DNA of 64,000 nt from Brachynemurus nebulosus (lineage: Eukaryota; Arthropoda; Insecta; Neuroptera; Myrmeleontidae). Under the pieces are notes generated by a model that ran no database searches, had not been told where the DNA came from, and saw only the letters and a program-made list of their open reading frames with translations. Position 1 is the first letter of the stretch; each line of letters begins with the position of its first letter. Positions 1 to 11,961 of this stretch are shown here, piece by piece. A program made the position numbers and the translations under genes. The stretch covers positions 1,696,001 to 1,760,000 of the forward strand of contig JAPWDM010000048.1 of assembly GCA_035578155.1 (NCBI GenBank). The letters run 5' to 3'.

Positions 1-210
1 TTTTCCAACGAAATAAAAAGCTAAAGAGTGACAGATCTTGCTGAAGTACCAACCAAATACCTTTTTGTGTCAAACATTTAGCAATACTTATTGTGACTCA
101 AAAAACTCTTTCCATCACTCCGATGTTATAACTAGGTATCACACATTTTTTGGATCAAACAGCATTCTTGTTTTGTATATGCAGGCAGATAGACAGATAA
201 TATGTGTGCG

Positions 211-303
<93 letters not shown>

Positions 304-325
304 AGGTGGTCACCTATATATATAT

Positions 326-384
<59 letters not shown>

Positions 385-389
385 GAAGG

Positions 390-434
<45 letters not shown>
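211..434. repeat. (AT)n microsatellite cluster
   Basis: Three nearly pure AT-dinucleotide runs, at about 211-296, 314-380 and 390-434, are separated by short unique spacers. Apparent open frames of repeated Tyr-Ile across them are artefacts of the dinucleotide. Confidence 0.97.
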
Positions 435-438
<4 letters not shown>

Positions 439-569
439 GTATGTGTGTATATATATTATATACAAGATTGCACCTTCCGGTTGAACAGAGAATACGTATC
501 GGACATTTTTCGGATCAAACAGCGCTTGATGTGATTAATGTGAATAAAAACGAATAGATATTTTGATAA

Positions 570-570
<1 letters not shown>

Positions 571-632
<62 letters not shown>

Positions 633-735
633 ACCATTTCTACCTACGACCCAATAGGCACCTACATGCCAAATTTCAAGTTTGTAGGTATTGTAGTTTT
701 GGAGATTTTGTGATAGGTGAGGCAGTGGTATTTCT

Positions 736-808
<73 letters not shown>
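571..808. repeat. Two (AT)n microsatellites
   Basis: Pure AT runs at about 571-628 and 739-808 flank a unique 110-bp spacer. The spacer shares a short stretch around AATAGGCACCTAC with the start of the LINE remnant near 7.83 kb. Confidence 0.95.
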
Positions 809-811
<3 letters not shown>

Positions 812-1602
812 TAAAATGAGTAGAAACAACTTCCAAAAAGAAGTAATTTGAACATTTTTACTGTTCGAATAGTTTATTTGAAAAATATATTTCATCATTA
901 AATAAAATTATCTTAAAAATAGTGATATAGAAAAATACCTTGACAAATTTAAAGAAATAATAGTGATTAATTTATTGTTCTTATTAGTCACAATCGGAAC
1001 TATCAACTGAATTTGTTGAGGAAGATTCATTTAAATCAATTATAAAACGTTCTTGAGTATTTTCAATTAAATTTTCTATATTTCACAAAGCATCTTCTTA
1101 TTTTAGAATGTGCCGTATTGCCGTATACAATCATACAATCATATCATATTCATTTCGCATCCCCTTAAACTAAGAGCAAATGAAAAAGATACTAAAGTGG
1201 GTAAACACATACAATTATATATATTAGTAATAAAATATGGATAAAATAATACTGATCATAAACTACTTTTGGTATTTCTTGTTAAAAATAAAGAGACATA
1301 GGGTATAATTCATGTTTATTGTTAATCTGTCTTTTTTTTAAGTCTCTCGTTTTTCGGACGTTCTTATTATTTGCTCTTTTCCTTAAGGATTATTTTCATT
1401 TTTCAATAATGATTTATTACTAGTGAATATTCCGCCTGTCAAAACTGCATCTTCCGATTGAACAGAATATAGTTATAACTCTACCAGTTTTGGCGATGTA
1501 GAAACGGTCACAACGTGGTCACAACCTTGACAATTGGATATTGATACAACCTCAACTTGCAGATACCCGACTTTTTAAATTTATTTCTTTTAATCTTATT
1601 AT
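809..1602. other. AT-rich stretch, nothing recognised
   Basis: No open frame with a recognisable protein, no RNA gene and no terminal repeats were seen. The stretch is AT-rich with ordinary low-complexity runs. Confidence 0.5.
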
Positions 1603-2674
1603 TATACAGGGTGAGTCGTGACCACGGCCTCAAATTAAAACTGATGATAGGCCACAAAAAGTTGAACAAAAAATCCTAATACAATTTTTTTCTATTATGT
1701 TTAGTTTCGAAAAAATTAATTTCCAAAATTCGAGGCCATTGTTTGTTGGTCACTGGTCTAGTAGTTTTAGCATGCATACAAACATATTAGTTTTATGTGA
1801 GTATGTGTGATGAACTGATGACTGCCGATAGTTATTCGGACGACACAGCCGTGTTTGTTTAGGTACATAATATCAAACATGCATATGGCCAAGCTCTAAG
1901 CGTATGTATAAAAAATTGTGGATAGCAGTGTGTCTGAGTGTGGTCGATACCTATGTCGATACCACTTAAAGCATTTAGTTGGTCGGTGTCGGTCACCGAA
2001 TGCATAACGCATTATAATGTATTGTTAAACTTGATGAAGCTTGATCAAGCATTGAAGCTTCATGCTTCTGTGCATATGACCTTCAAATTTTTGGGAATAT
2101 CCGAACGCAATATACACTCATATGATGTGGCGACAGATATCATGATATGTATATGTACTATGTTGGTCTTAGTTGTATTCAAATGTTGACACCTATCGTT
2201 TTTATTTTTTATTTAATTGTTGATTGTTTGTTGTTGAAATGCAGTTCAAGTTTGATTGTAAATTTCTTTAATTTCATCTTGATTTATTTTGAATATTTTT
2301 GTTTTAACTTTTAACCTCATTAGTATTTTTATTGGTAACTTTTATTTTACATAGTTAAGTTTAGTGTTTAGTCTTTAAAAAATTATTTTATTACTTGTTA
2401 ATTTGTGTGTTTCCGTGAAAGTGAGTGAAGTGGAAGATTTGCACAATCTAATACAGCAAGCCTTCAAAATAATACGAAACGTTGGCGTATTCCAGCATAT
2501 CCGTCTATATGCAACATTATCATAAGGTAGGCAACCAGTGGTCCTCAATTTTTTTTTTAGTTATTTTCTTCGAAACTATTCGTTCTAGCAAAAAATGGTA
2601 AAGGTTTTTTGTTCAACTTTTTGTGACCTATCATCAGTTTTAATTTGGGGCCGTGGTCACAACTCACCCTATAT
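1603..2674. mobile_element. Non-autonomous TIR DNA transposon (CAGGGTGAGT type)
   Basis: The left end begins CAGGGTGAGT at 1607 and the right end is its inverted copy ending near 2670. About 60 bp of the arms match closely, and weaker matching continues to roughly 130 bp. The ends sit in TATA-like context, consistent with a TA target duplication as in the Tc1/mariner superfamily. The interior of about 800 bp has no transposase; an 83-codon open frame at 1938-2189 resembles nothing I know. I infer a deletion derivative or MITE. Confidence 0.75.
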
Positions 2675-3089
2675 ATTAAATTTCCTAGCTTGTAGTTTTA
2701 TATTTTTATCAGAAGTTGTGTACAAACTCGATCATATTTTTAAAATTACGAATTGAAAGTTAAAAATTTATTAAAAACTAATTGTAAAATTGGCACTGAC
2801 AAGCCAAATACATTTTCTTTTAGAGTTTGGTCCGTCGACATAAAACTTTGTAAACACCTAGATGCTAGAATATAGTAAATAATTAATTGTGTTTTAACAA
2901 ACTAGGTTCTTGTTTGTGAAATTCAAGTCCTTTCATAAAAAATTTTCTTATGTCAACGCTCCTCCCAGATGTACATACAAATATTTGTTTTGTCGGCGCT
3001 CCTACCATTATCTAACATTCATATATTTTTAAATATTTTCTTTGACAGTAGTACATACACAGGTTTCATTCAATTACCATATACCATAC
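2675..3089. other. AT-rich spacer between two elements
   Basis: Nothing recognisable. There are two short imperfect repeats around GTCGGCGCTCCTACC and GTCAACGCTCCTCCC, of unknown meaning. Confidence 0.4.
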
Positions 3090-3439
3090 CAGGGTATGGA
3101 CACTGGATGCTCCCCTTCACTCCTTCTTCATAAAGTGTGGACATGAGCAATACTGCAAAAACAATACAAAAATTAACCGGCAAAAATTTTGTTTTAGTGA
3201 TATTACTGAATAAAAGTCCTATATTATTTTCAGTGAATATTATTTTATTGAATCGTATGCTACACAAATCTTACTTTGCTCAAAAAACTTAAAAATCTTA
3301 TTTTTCCTATTTTTCTCAACTCACTTATTTAAAAATCTTTCTTACTTTTCTCAACTCACTTACTTAAAAGTCTCCGTTAAAATTCATTCACTATTGTCAA
3401 TGATTTTATGGAGGTTCATTCTTTTGTTATATTTTTTTA

Positions 3440-3672
3440 GAACTTTATTTAATGGTGTAGGTATATAGGCATATGTTTGTAATTAAAAAAGTTTAATCTG
3501 ACACAGACTCTATATACAGATTTTATATTTACATAAATTAATATTAAAACGAACAAAATAACAATTATCATATATCTAGAACAATAATTTCTTAAAAATT
3601 TACCTGTTTTTATTAAATAAAAGTTCCCTTAACAAATATATGCCCATATACCTACACCATTAAATAAAGTTG
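3440..3672. repeat. Inner inverted repeat inside the hAT-like element
   Basis: A 35-bp segment around TTAATGGTGTAGGTATATAG near 3450 returns inverted at about 3637-3672. It could be the remains of a smaller element nested in the larger one. Confidence 0.6.
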
Positions 3673-3860
3673 TAATACGCTGCCAATTGGGTGTGGCACA
3701 CAGCTTCCTCGCACTCGTAAAAGCACCTTGGTAATTTAATGCCCACTATATATTTGTATAATTTAATATAGGTATATAAATTAATAAAAATAAATAAACA
3801 AAACGATTCATAAGAAATTGAATGAAGTGGGATTAGCAGTAAATAAGATATGGACATTTA

Positions 3861-4650
3861 ATGGGATTTCATGGTAGCGCCGTGGATACTATTACTCCGA
3901 ATGCAATGAAATTTGTAGGGGACCATCTAAGAACCAGACCCCATAAATTCTGACAACTTCATAAAAAAAATTGGATAGTTCTGAAGTTATGCCTCTTAGT
4001 GCAATTTAGTATATTAATGGAATGACATGGTAGCGGCGTAGTTACCGTTGCTCCGATTTCGGTTAAATTTATAAAGGACTATCTAGGAACCAAACTGCAT
4101 ATTTTCTGAAAATTTCATTAAAAACAATCCCATAGTTCAGAAGTTATGCCACTTGGTGCAAACTGGCGACACACAGAGAGACGGACGGACGGGCAGACAT
4201 CAAACCAAAATTGTCCAGGAAACTCTAAAATGTAAAATGTGCGTAAAAAAATTTATTTTGGAAGGAAAAACTCTTTATTTTTCAAAAGTCATCACAATGC
4301 TTCCACTACTTTAGTAGTCTCGGAAGCAAAAAATATATGACATGGTAGCGGCGTAGTTACCGTTACTCCGATTTCGGTTAAATTTATAAAGGACTATCTA
4401 GGAACCAAACTGCATATTTTCTGAAAATTTCATTAAAAACAATCCCATAGTTCAGAAGTTATGCCACTTGGTGCAAACTGGCGACACACAGAGAGACGGA
4501 CGGACGGACAGACATCAAACCAAAATTGTTCAGGAAACTCTAAAATATAAAATGTGCGTAAAAAAATTTATTTTGGAAGGAAAAACTTTTTATTTTTCAA
4601 AAGTCATCACAATGCTTCCACTACTTTAGTAGTCTCGGAAGCAAAAAATA
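3861..4650. repeat. Tandem block: two 313-bp copies plus one diverged copy
   Basis: Two nearly identical units start at about 4020 and 4333. A diverged partial unit precedes them at 3861-4010, sharing ATGGTAGCG and the GTTCTGAAGTTATGCC region. Each unit contains the (GACG)n-like run GAGAGACGGACGGACG, a feature common at the 3' side of insect interspersed repeats. Confidence 0.8.
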
Positions 4651-4892
4651 TAACAAAAGAATGAACCTCCATAAAATCATTGACAATAGTGAATGAATTT
4701 TAACGGAGACTTTGAAAAAATGTAAGTTTTTTAAGTAAGTCAGTTGAGAGAAATAAGAAAATAAGATTTTTAAGTTCTTTGAGCAAAGTAAGATTCATTT
4801 AGCATACGATTCATTGTGTTGGCTACGGTCTAGTCCACACCGACGAATAATTTATCCAGAAAACTGTTGAGTGTCCATACCCTGAACCATAC

Positions 4893-5669
<777 letters not shown>

Positions 5670-6543
5670 TACAGTGGAAACTCGATATTTCGTCGCTCTG
5701 TAACTCATCATATTCCATAACAATTCGTCGTATATACGGTAATTTCGTCTATCTAGCGCGACAAAAATCGAAAAATCATTTTAGTATTTTAACACAAATA
5801 ACTATGAATTCATATTCTCTAATAACCCTTACACCTAACCGTTACCCATAAACCTATTGTTTGAAGCTAATACAATAACTAAAAGGCTCCGTAAATAGAA
5901 GTTTTTCTGTTTCAGCTGGTGTGTTTAATTCGTTCCGAACTATAAAACAGATTTAACAGTGATTTTTTTTTTTTTGAGAATTGTACAAAATATTATTTGA
6001 ATTTTGATAATGGATGTTGTGGCCTCAGGTACGTGCTACAAATTAATAGTATTATTTTTATTGTCCTTTATATTTTGACCCTATATTACATTAAAAATAA
6101 ACTTCTTTTTTAGTATTCCAGTAAACTATAAAACAAATTTTAGCTATCCCAAATAATCCTTTTTTAAATTATGACCTTTTATTTACAGGGAGTCGCGATG
6201 ATCTAAATTTAACCACGAGGACTATTGTGAGCAGAGGATTTAATTAAATTTTCAGAAGAGAGTGATACCGAACACCAATTGCATGATAATGAAGACTAAT
6301 AAAACATTTACTGATACCTTTTCATTACAATTGTACATTTTATTTTATTAAATTTTAATTATCTATTTTTTTGTCTTAATTTTTTACCCTCATTGAACCC
6401 GAAAACTTAGCAATTCAATAAAGTAGGGCAAAATATCACAATAATGATTTAAAGTATGTTATTTTATAATAATCAGTAAGAAAAACATTTAGTTTTTTTC
6501 ATTCTAAAAAAAAAAAAATTATTTTTGTCGCGTAGTGCAGTTG
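5670..6543. mobile_element. Pogo/Tigger-like remnant
   Basis: After a TA dinucleotide the sequence CAGTGGAAACTCGATATTTC (5672) resembles Tigger/pogo terminal repeats of insects (from memory). A segment at 5752-5772 containing GCGCGACAAAAATCG has an inverted partner around 6520-6533 (TTTTTGTCGCG), so part of the right TIR may survive while the outermost right end is lost. The interior is decayed. Confidence 0.45.
6187..6303 (+). pseudogene. Possible transposase C-terminal exon relic
   Basis: A TTTACAG acceptor-like site is followed by short readings in two frames. The second ends in an acidic stretch resembling SEESDTEHQ, two stops, and AATAAA at about 6298. Acidic tails next to a polyadenylation signal occur at the end of Tigger-type transposases, but this is short and uncertain. 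Confidence 0.25.
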
Positions 6544-6580
6544 TTATTCTAATTAACTTTTGAAATTTAAATAGAAAAAA

Positions 6581-6661
6581 TTAAAGTGTGCCGTAGTTAG
6601 TTGTAAAAATTCCGTTAAACAAAGAAATACTCAAAATAAAGGGATATCTTTCTTTAAATAA
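6581..6661 (+). pseudogene. THAP-type zinc-finger N-terminal relic
   Basis: Twenty-six codons read with the pattern C-x4-C (CAVVSC), then KNS, then GISFFK, then a stop. This matches the first half of a THAP domain (C2CH zinc finger: C-x2-4-C, a basic stretch, then a phenylalanine-rich F-x-F motif). THAP domains open P-element-type transposases and derived host genes. The start Met is absent, a TAA follows the FFK motif, and the later C-x2-H is not seen. A possible short intron follows (GTAAAT at 6662 to TTTTCAG at 6705). I read it as a dead fragment. Confidence 0.5.
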
Positions 6662-6705
6662 GTAAATATATTTAATTAATTTTTCGCTTTGTTTTTCATT
6701 TTCAG

Positions 6706-7840
6706 GCATATTGCATAATTCATCTATTTCTGTAATTCATCACCCCTCCGGTCCCGAGCACGATGAATTGTCGAGGCTCTGCTGTATTTAATTTTCATGC
6801 CTTGAGACCTTCCCTTAGATACCCATATTGATAACTTTAGAAGCATTTGAATTTCGAACCTTTTTTGAAGTCCGAGTGTTTTGGAAAACATTTCTGAACC
6901 TGCATGAATTCGTCCAGCCATTCATTTATTGCGTCTTGTATTACTCCAGAATACTAGGCGATAAATTTAATCTCACTTAATTTTTTCAAAATATCAATAT
7001 TGTTTAAGTAAAATTTAGTCAAGATTCGCCGCCGTTTTTAGACCATTTTTGGGTTCCCAACACCCTATGGGTCATTTCAACTTCACATTCGTTTATTTCA
7101 TGACCTCAGTAATGTTTGAGCAAAATTTGGTCAAGATCCATCCATTCTAGAGAGCTTTCATTTTTTAGGATCTCAATACTATTTCATCAAAATCTGGTAG
7201 AGATTCGCCCAGCCATTTACTTTAGATTAGTCTATATTAGAACATAAGATATCACGTATCCACCAGTGAACCAATTTTTGAAAGTTGCTCTGCTCGTCAA
7301 ACGACTCCAGCGTAGCCGCATTTTTATTTCAGAAACATAGGTACCTATTTTTAATAGCTTGTGACATTTCTGTAGACAACCGTATTATTTAGATTTTTAG
7401 GAGTGGAGTACTTTTGGTCATTTAATTTTACGTAATTTTTATTGCTTCAGACTCCTGGGGATCAATTTTAAACTGACGTTTATTTATTCCGAGATTTTAA
7501 AAGGGTTTGTGTAATATTTAGTCAAAATTCATCAAACCATTTATTTGAATTTTTTGAAAATAGTATTTTGTGCAGCAAATTAGTAATTTCATAGGTCATA
7601 GGTAAAAATATTATTAGTGGTATCTATAGAAATATTTAATAATTCTTAAAAAGTACAAAAATTATTTTTCTGAAAATACCTAGCAACCGTTTAAAATTTG
7701 TATAATTTTTTGATAAATTGGCCACAGATTGCTGTATACAGTAATAAAAAATTGATATTTTACGATTCTTTGTAAATTTCGACGCTTAGACTAAAAATAT
7801 TGCAAAACCCTTTCTGAGCGAGCGCCTACGACCGAATAGG
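6706..7840. repeat. Degenerate interspersed repeats, no gene
   Basis: Repeated phrases such as GTCAAGAT(T/C)C and CTCGTCAAACGACTCC at about 7296 show several decayed copies of the family also seen at 4.9-5.5 kb. No open frame is credible. Confidence 0.4.
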
Positions 7841-7844
7841 CACC

Positions 7845-9133
7845 TACGCTGGTTCTGACTAGGATTGATTACGGCAGCATTGCTTACTCCTCCGCCTGGG
7901 CGTCTGCGCTTCTACTCCTAGATCCTGTTCACCATGCAGGCATACGTCTGGCTACGGGAGCATTTCGAACAAGTCCTTCTATGAGCCTCTGCATAGAGTC
8001 GGGTCTTCCTCCGCTGCGGCTGAGACGTGAGCGTCTCTTGCTCAATTATGCAGCGAAGGTATATGCAACACCTACACATATAAACTACCCGACTCTATTC
8101 AGATACCGTTTACAGGGGCTCTACGGTCGACGTCCCACCATAAGCCGACCAGTGGCCGTTCAAGCGCAAGAGTTATTAGAGAGTCTCAACTTACAGTTCG
8201 CCAGGATACTTTCCAAACGTCCTATGGAAGTGCCCCCTTGGCTGATCCCTAACGTAAGGTGTCGTTTCGATCTGACTGGTGTCAACAAGGAGGAGACCAG
8301 TTGATTCGAATATCGATCCCGCTTTTATGAGATCATTAGCGAACTTGACTCTCTCTGCAGATACACGGATGGTTCTAAAACAGCTACGGGTGTGGGAAGT
8401 GCCATCGTCATTCGTGACGAACCTCACGCTTGGTCGCTTCCTCCCCAGGCCACTGTGTATACTGCATAATTTTTGCTATTTTACAAGCCCTGCGATTCTG
8501 TCAAACATCCGAAGACAGCGCATTCCTCATTTGTTCCGACTCGTTGAGCGCGTTACAAGCGATCTGCCACTCTCATACCATCGATCCACTGGTGCAGAAC
8601 ATCTTGACGTATCTCTACATGCTCCGCCAAAAGTCGATCACCTTCTTTTGGATTCCCGGACATGTAGGGATACCTGGCAATGAACTCACCGACCAGGCAG
8701 CACGTCGTGCAGCCGAAGTCGGTGAGCCACAGGACATTGGCATATGCCCAGAGGATCTGAGAGTGTGCATTAGATCTGCGGTCGATCAGAAATGGCAACG
8801 TGAGTGGAACAACCTCACGGCTAAGCTCAGACAGGTGAAATCTGAGGTCCGAAGAACTCCGGCACCTGTAAATCTTAGCCGGCGAGAGAGTGTGGCCCTG
8901 ACGCATTTACGCTTGGGCCACATGGCATTAACACATCGTCATCTTCTCGCCGGTGGGGATCAGCCAAGGTGCGCCGCCTGCACTATATGCCTCAACTATA
9001 TGCCGTGAGGCATATAGTTGAGGAATGTGTAACCTTTGAGCCATTGCGCCAGAGGTTGCAGCTCCCAGATAGTGTAGCTGAAGCTTTAGCTTATGATGCC
9101 GCCTCTGAAAGGAAGATGCTTGAATTTCTCTGA
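7845..9133 (+). pseudogene. LINE ORF2 fragment: RT C-terminus, RNase H, zinc knuckle
   Basis: Reading starts in the RT thumb-like region (TRIDYGS, then AGIRLATGAFRTSP). RNase H begins at about 8355 with YTDGSK (first catalytic Asp). The expected conserved Glu segment is destroyed by a TAA and frameshift near 8467. The third acid is in LICSDSLSAL near 8545, and the HVGIPGNELTDQ motif is at about 8660-8700. The end carries C-x2-C-x(n)-H-x4-C spread across another frameshift caused by a 15-bp inverted duplication (8990-9023). A further frame break lies near 8300. The normal stop is about 9133. This copy cannot encode an active protein. Confidence 0.85.
8990..9023. repeat. Perfect 15-bp hairpin inside the LINE zinc-knuckle region
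   Basis: The arms 8990-9004 and 9009-9023 are exact reverse complements around a 4-base loop. The duplication shifts the reading frame within the CCHC motif, so it postdates the active element. It looks like a templated fold-back error. Confidence 0.9.
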
Positions 9134-9956
9134 AATTCGAATCTTCTTCAAAGGCTTTAGGGGCATACCATCTCAGATTTTACAAGTCGTCTCTTGATTC
9201 TCCCCCGATAGTTATATTTTTACTTACAGCTCTTTTAATCTATATGTAAAATGATATTGTGTTCGTCTTATTTATTAACCATACCCTGTTCCAGCTGGTC
9301 TGGCAGGGTACTTTTAGTCTTTTGTTATACCACTAAGGGCTTTTTACACCCTTAGTGGTACTGTTGTTATTTATACGTGTTATTTTGTTGTTGTTATTTC
9401 TTTTTAATGATGTACCACCGAGGGCTCTTTACACCCGAGGTGGTACATCATTTGTTGTTTTTTATCTGTGATATTTTGTTATGGCGCTGTAGGCCTGTTG
9501 TTATGGCTCTACAGCGGTATTGTTTTAACCCCTTATTGCGCCACTGGTCGGTCAGTGGCCGCCCAGCGGCGCAATAAGTTTTTTCTGTGATAATATTGTG
9601 ATATTTCTCTAGTCGTACTTATGTGTTTGTCTAGTCAGGTTCATCCACTCCGAGGCCTTTTACACCTCGGAGGGAGTCCCAGCGATGGCTTCTAGGCCTT
9701 GGTGACCGGACGCTCTGTCTAGTACTTATCGTACCATCATCAAGGTCTGTCCGCTCTTTTTAAGCCCTGGGATGGCAGGGCTCATCGTTGGATTTTATAT
9801 GTGTATGTTTGTCCGTTGTCTAGTGCATTTATGTGTCCCTGTCTTTACGTGTTGTTTTTATTTTTATCGTATTTGGCGGCGCATGCCCTTAGTTGGCGAT
9901 GCCGCCGGGTGCTGCTGACCGCGCCATCCACCGGCAGCAGTACCCCAATTTTAATT
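9134..9956 (+). other. LINE 3' UTR with serial stem-loops
   Basis: Within about 450 bp there are successive exact stems: 9328-9339/9349-9360 (12 bp), 9408-9419/9439-9450 (12 bp), 9485-9492/9509-9516, 9532-9542/9568-9578 with an inner 9541-9546/9553-9558, 9648-9655/9665-9672, and CCCTG/CAGGG near 9765-9780. Three loops share a TTTACACC core. The terminal 100 bp is GC-rich and strongly conserved with the copy at 44.76 kb. The stems may be recognised by the element's own reverse transcriptase or stabilise the RNA; that role is inferred. Confidence 0.8.
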
Positions 9957-9983
9957 AAAAAAAAATAATAATAATAATAATAA
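9957..9983. repeat. A-run and (AAT)n tail of the LINE
   Basis: The 3' UTR ends in an A-tract followed by about seven AAT units, typical of a LINE tail that has become a microsatellite. Confidence 0.8.
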
Positions 9984-10398
9984 TATATTTTTCCTCGAAA
10001 AATTTTACAAAATTCTTGAGTTCGCTCAATATATAATAATACAAATTTTATAATATTTCCGCGGCCAAACACTCATGTACCGTGTAATAAGCTTTTGTAA
10101 TAAGTCACAGATCATCCCTGAACTGAAAAACAATATTCACAATGAAATCTGTGCCATAACCTCTGAAATTTTGCGAAAATCATGCGACAAGTGTTGAAAA
10201 GAGCACGACTTTGTGAAGTGGAAAATGGGGGGACCTGCGGGACGTACTTTACTACGTTTAAATTAACAATATTCTCGATTCATATACTGTATTTTGACAA
10301 AATAATGTTAACAATTTATTCAAAACTAAAAAAAGTTATAAAGCATTTAAATCATAACGTTCATTTTGCACCATCCTGTATATATGTATATTTATATA
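9984..10398. other. Unassigned sequence, possible TIR end
   Basis: No gene. Near 10370-10382 the phrase CACCATCCTGTATATA is an inverted near-copy of the element end at 10399, so the two ends face each other across 15 bp. Confidence 0.4.
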
Positions 10399-10949
10399 CA
10401 GGGTGGTCCAGAATTATGTACCGTAATTGCTGAAGTTGATAGTACGTTCAAAAATAATAGTACTTCTCATGTACACTTTTTTCCAAGACTCAATAATAAG
10501 GGAGATACAACCCTGTAAAAGGGAGAAACGAGAAACGACAAAAGAATTTTTCCTAAATATTTTCCAAACGCTTTTGAATAACGGATTGTAATTTTAGGGG
10601 TACGTATTTTGCGTTATGGAAATTAAATTTCTGTATTAGGTAGTAGGTGTGAGTTATCACGTTTTTTCTTTCTTAATTTGCAATTATTTAAACAAAATTT
10701 TCAACAATATGATTCCTCAGACAATTCCACGCAAAAAAGGTATACTTTTGGTAAATAATTACCGAATTAGGTTACATTTCGGTAAATAATGCCGTTCTCG
10801 AGTAATTTAAAGTAGAAGTATCTATTTCCAAATTATCCCCTAATCATAGGTGGTGGAATAATTGGTACCATAAACTTAATTATTCTGATGTTTAGACGCA
10901 TCCTTAAAATATGAATTCATTATTCAAAAGCGCTTAAAATATGGACCAT

Positions 10950-10952
<3 letters not shown>
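10399..10952. mobile_element. 554-bp MITE, CAGGGTGGTCC termini
   Basis: The left end reads TATA then CAGGGTGGTCCA, and the right end is its inverse with one change (TGGACCATCCT) followed by TATATA. The size, short TIRs and TA context fit a Tc1/mariner-type MITE related to the CAGGGTGAGT element at 1.6 kb. The right end runs straight into an (AT)n microsatellite. Confidence 0.7.
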
Positions 10953-11012
<60 letters not shown>

Positions 11013-11034
11013 GTATATAGTCAGCGAAGTCAAG

Positions 11035-11100
<66 letters not shown>

Positions 11101-11112
11101 CTTGACTTCGCT
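10953..11112. repeat. (AT)n microsatellites, second one capped by a 20-bp inverted repeat
   Basis: AT runs occupy about 10953-11010 and 11039-11097. The second is bounded by AGCGAAGTCAAGCACTATA (from 11023) and its exact inverse ending at 11112, so roughly 90 bp can fold as one unbroken hairpin. Confidence 0.9.
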
Positions 11113-11464
11113 CGGTAAACGATTCCAAAATAGAGATGTTGCCGGAAGTAATTTTTGTTGTAGCTAATAAGGGATTAATATACCCTATTTCAAGTACAAT
11201 TGATCATGAGTCAAAGTTTAACAATTAAATAATTTCTAACACCAAACTGCAATTTTAAAATTTACGTAAGTGCAATAATGAAAGAGATAAAACCAAGAAA
11301 ACGGAAATTATTTAAATTCATAAGTGATGCAGCATGATTAAATTTAACTGAAATGGACCATATATAAGTACATACGAACAAAAGGCAAAAACAGAACGCA
11401 ATGAAAAATTCCACTCCAACGTTACAAAAGTTCAAAATTTATTTTCTGATTTGAGTGATCCTTA
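11113..11464. other. Unassigned AT-rich sequence
   Basis: No coding or repeat structure recognised other than the diverged CTCGGTAAACGATTCC family phrase at its start. Confidence 0.4.
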
Positions 11465-11961
11465 ATCACTATGACTTTACTACCTAGTCGCTCACAATCA
11501 CTATGACTTTACTACCTAGTCGCTCACAATCACTATGGCTTTACTACCTAGTCGCTCACAATCACTATGGCTTTGCTAACTAGTCGCTCACAATCACTGA
11601 CTTTACTATCTAGTGGCTCATAATCACTATGACTTTACTACCTAGTCGCTCACAATCACTATGAATTTACTACCTAGTCGCTCACAATCACTATGACTTT
11701 ACTACCTAGTCGCTCACAATCACTATGACTTTACTACCTAGTCGCTCACAGTCACTATGACTTTACTACCTAGTGGCTCATAATCACTATGACTTTACTA
11801 CCTAGTCGCTCACAATCACTATGACTTTACTACGCAGTAACTCATAATCACTATGATCTTACTACCCAGCGCCTAATAATCACTGTGATCTACTGCTCAA
11901 AGGTCCACAATCACTGTGACCTTACTACCCAGTGGTCCATTATCACTGTAATCTTACTACC
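11465..11961. repeat. 32-bp minisatellite, about 15 copies
   Basis: The unit is 32 bp, with core ACTTTACTACCTAGTCGCTC. The first dozen copies are near-identical and the last three or four (from about 11830) are diverged, suggesting growth at one end. There are no spacers, so it is not a CRISPR array. No open frame follows the period. Confidence 0.95.

Larger units (their letters stand above)
3090..4884. mobile_element. hAT-like non-autonomous element with imperfect 8-bp TSD
   Basis: The termini are inverted: CAGGGTATGGACACT at 3090 and its reverse complement ending CCCTG at 4884. The flanking octamers TACCATAC (3082-3089) and AACCATAC (4885-4892) differ by one base, as expected for an aged 8-bp duplication. 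CAGGG termini plus an 8-bp duplication are hallmarks of the hAT superfamily. Inside is a second pair of inverted repeats of about 180 bp (about 3239-3433 against 4648-4830), then a smaller inverted pair (about 3440-3475 against 3637-3672), then a direct-repeat block. No transposase remains. Confidence 0.75.
7845..9985 (+). mobile_element. 5'-truncated LINE (Jockey/I type), plus strand
   Basis: The 3' half of a non-LTR retrotransposon: the reverse-transcriptase C-terminal region, an RNase H domain, a CCHC-type end, then an 850-bp 3' UTR finishing in an A-run that merges with (AAT)n at about 9957-9983. RNase H following RT and a terminal zinc knuckle fit the I/Jockey-related clades. A second insertion of the same family (3' UTR only) lies on the minus strand at 44752-45967. 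Confidence 0.85.

Noticed and set aside
202..836. Long Tyr-Ile open frames on both strands
   Set aside because: They are translations of (AT)n dinucleotide repeats, with no start context or protein character.
11465..11961. CRISPR-like regular repeats
   Set aside because: The units are contiguous with no spacers, and the context is eukaryotic.
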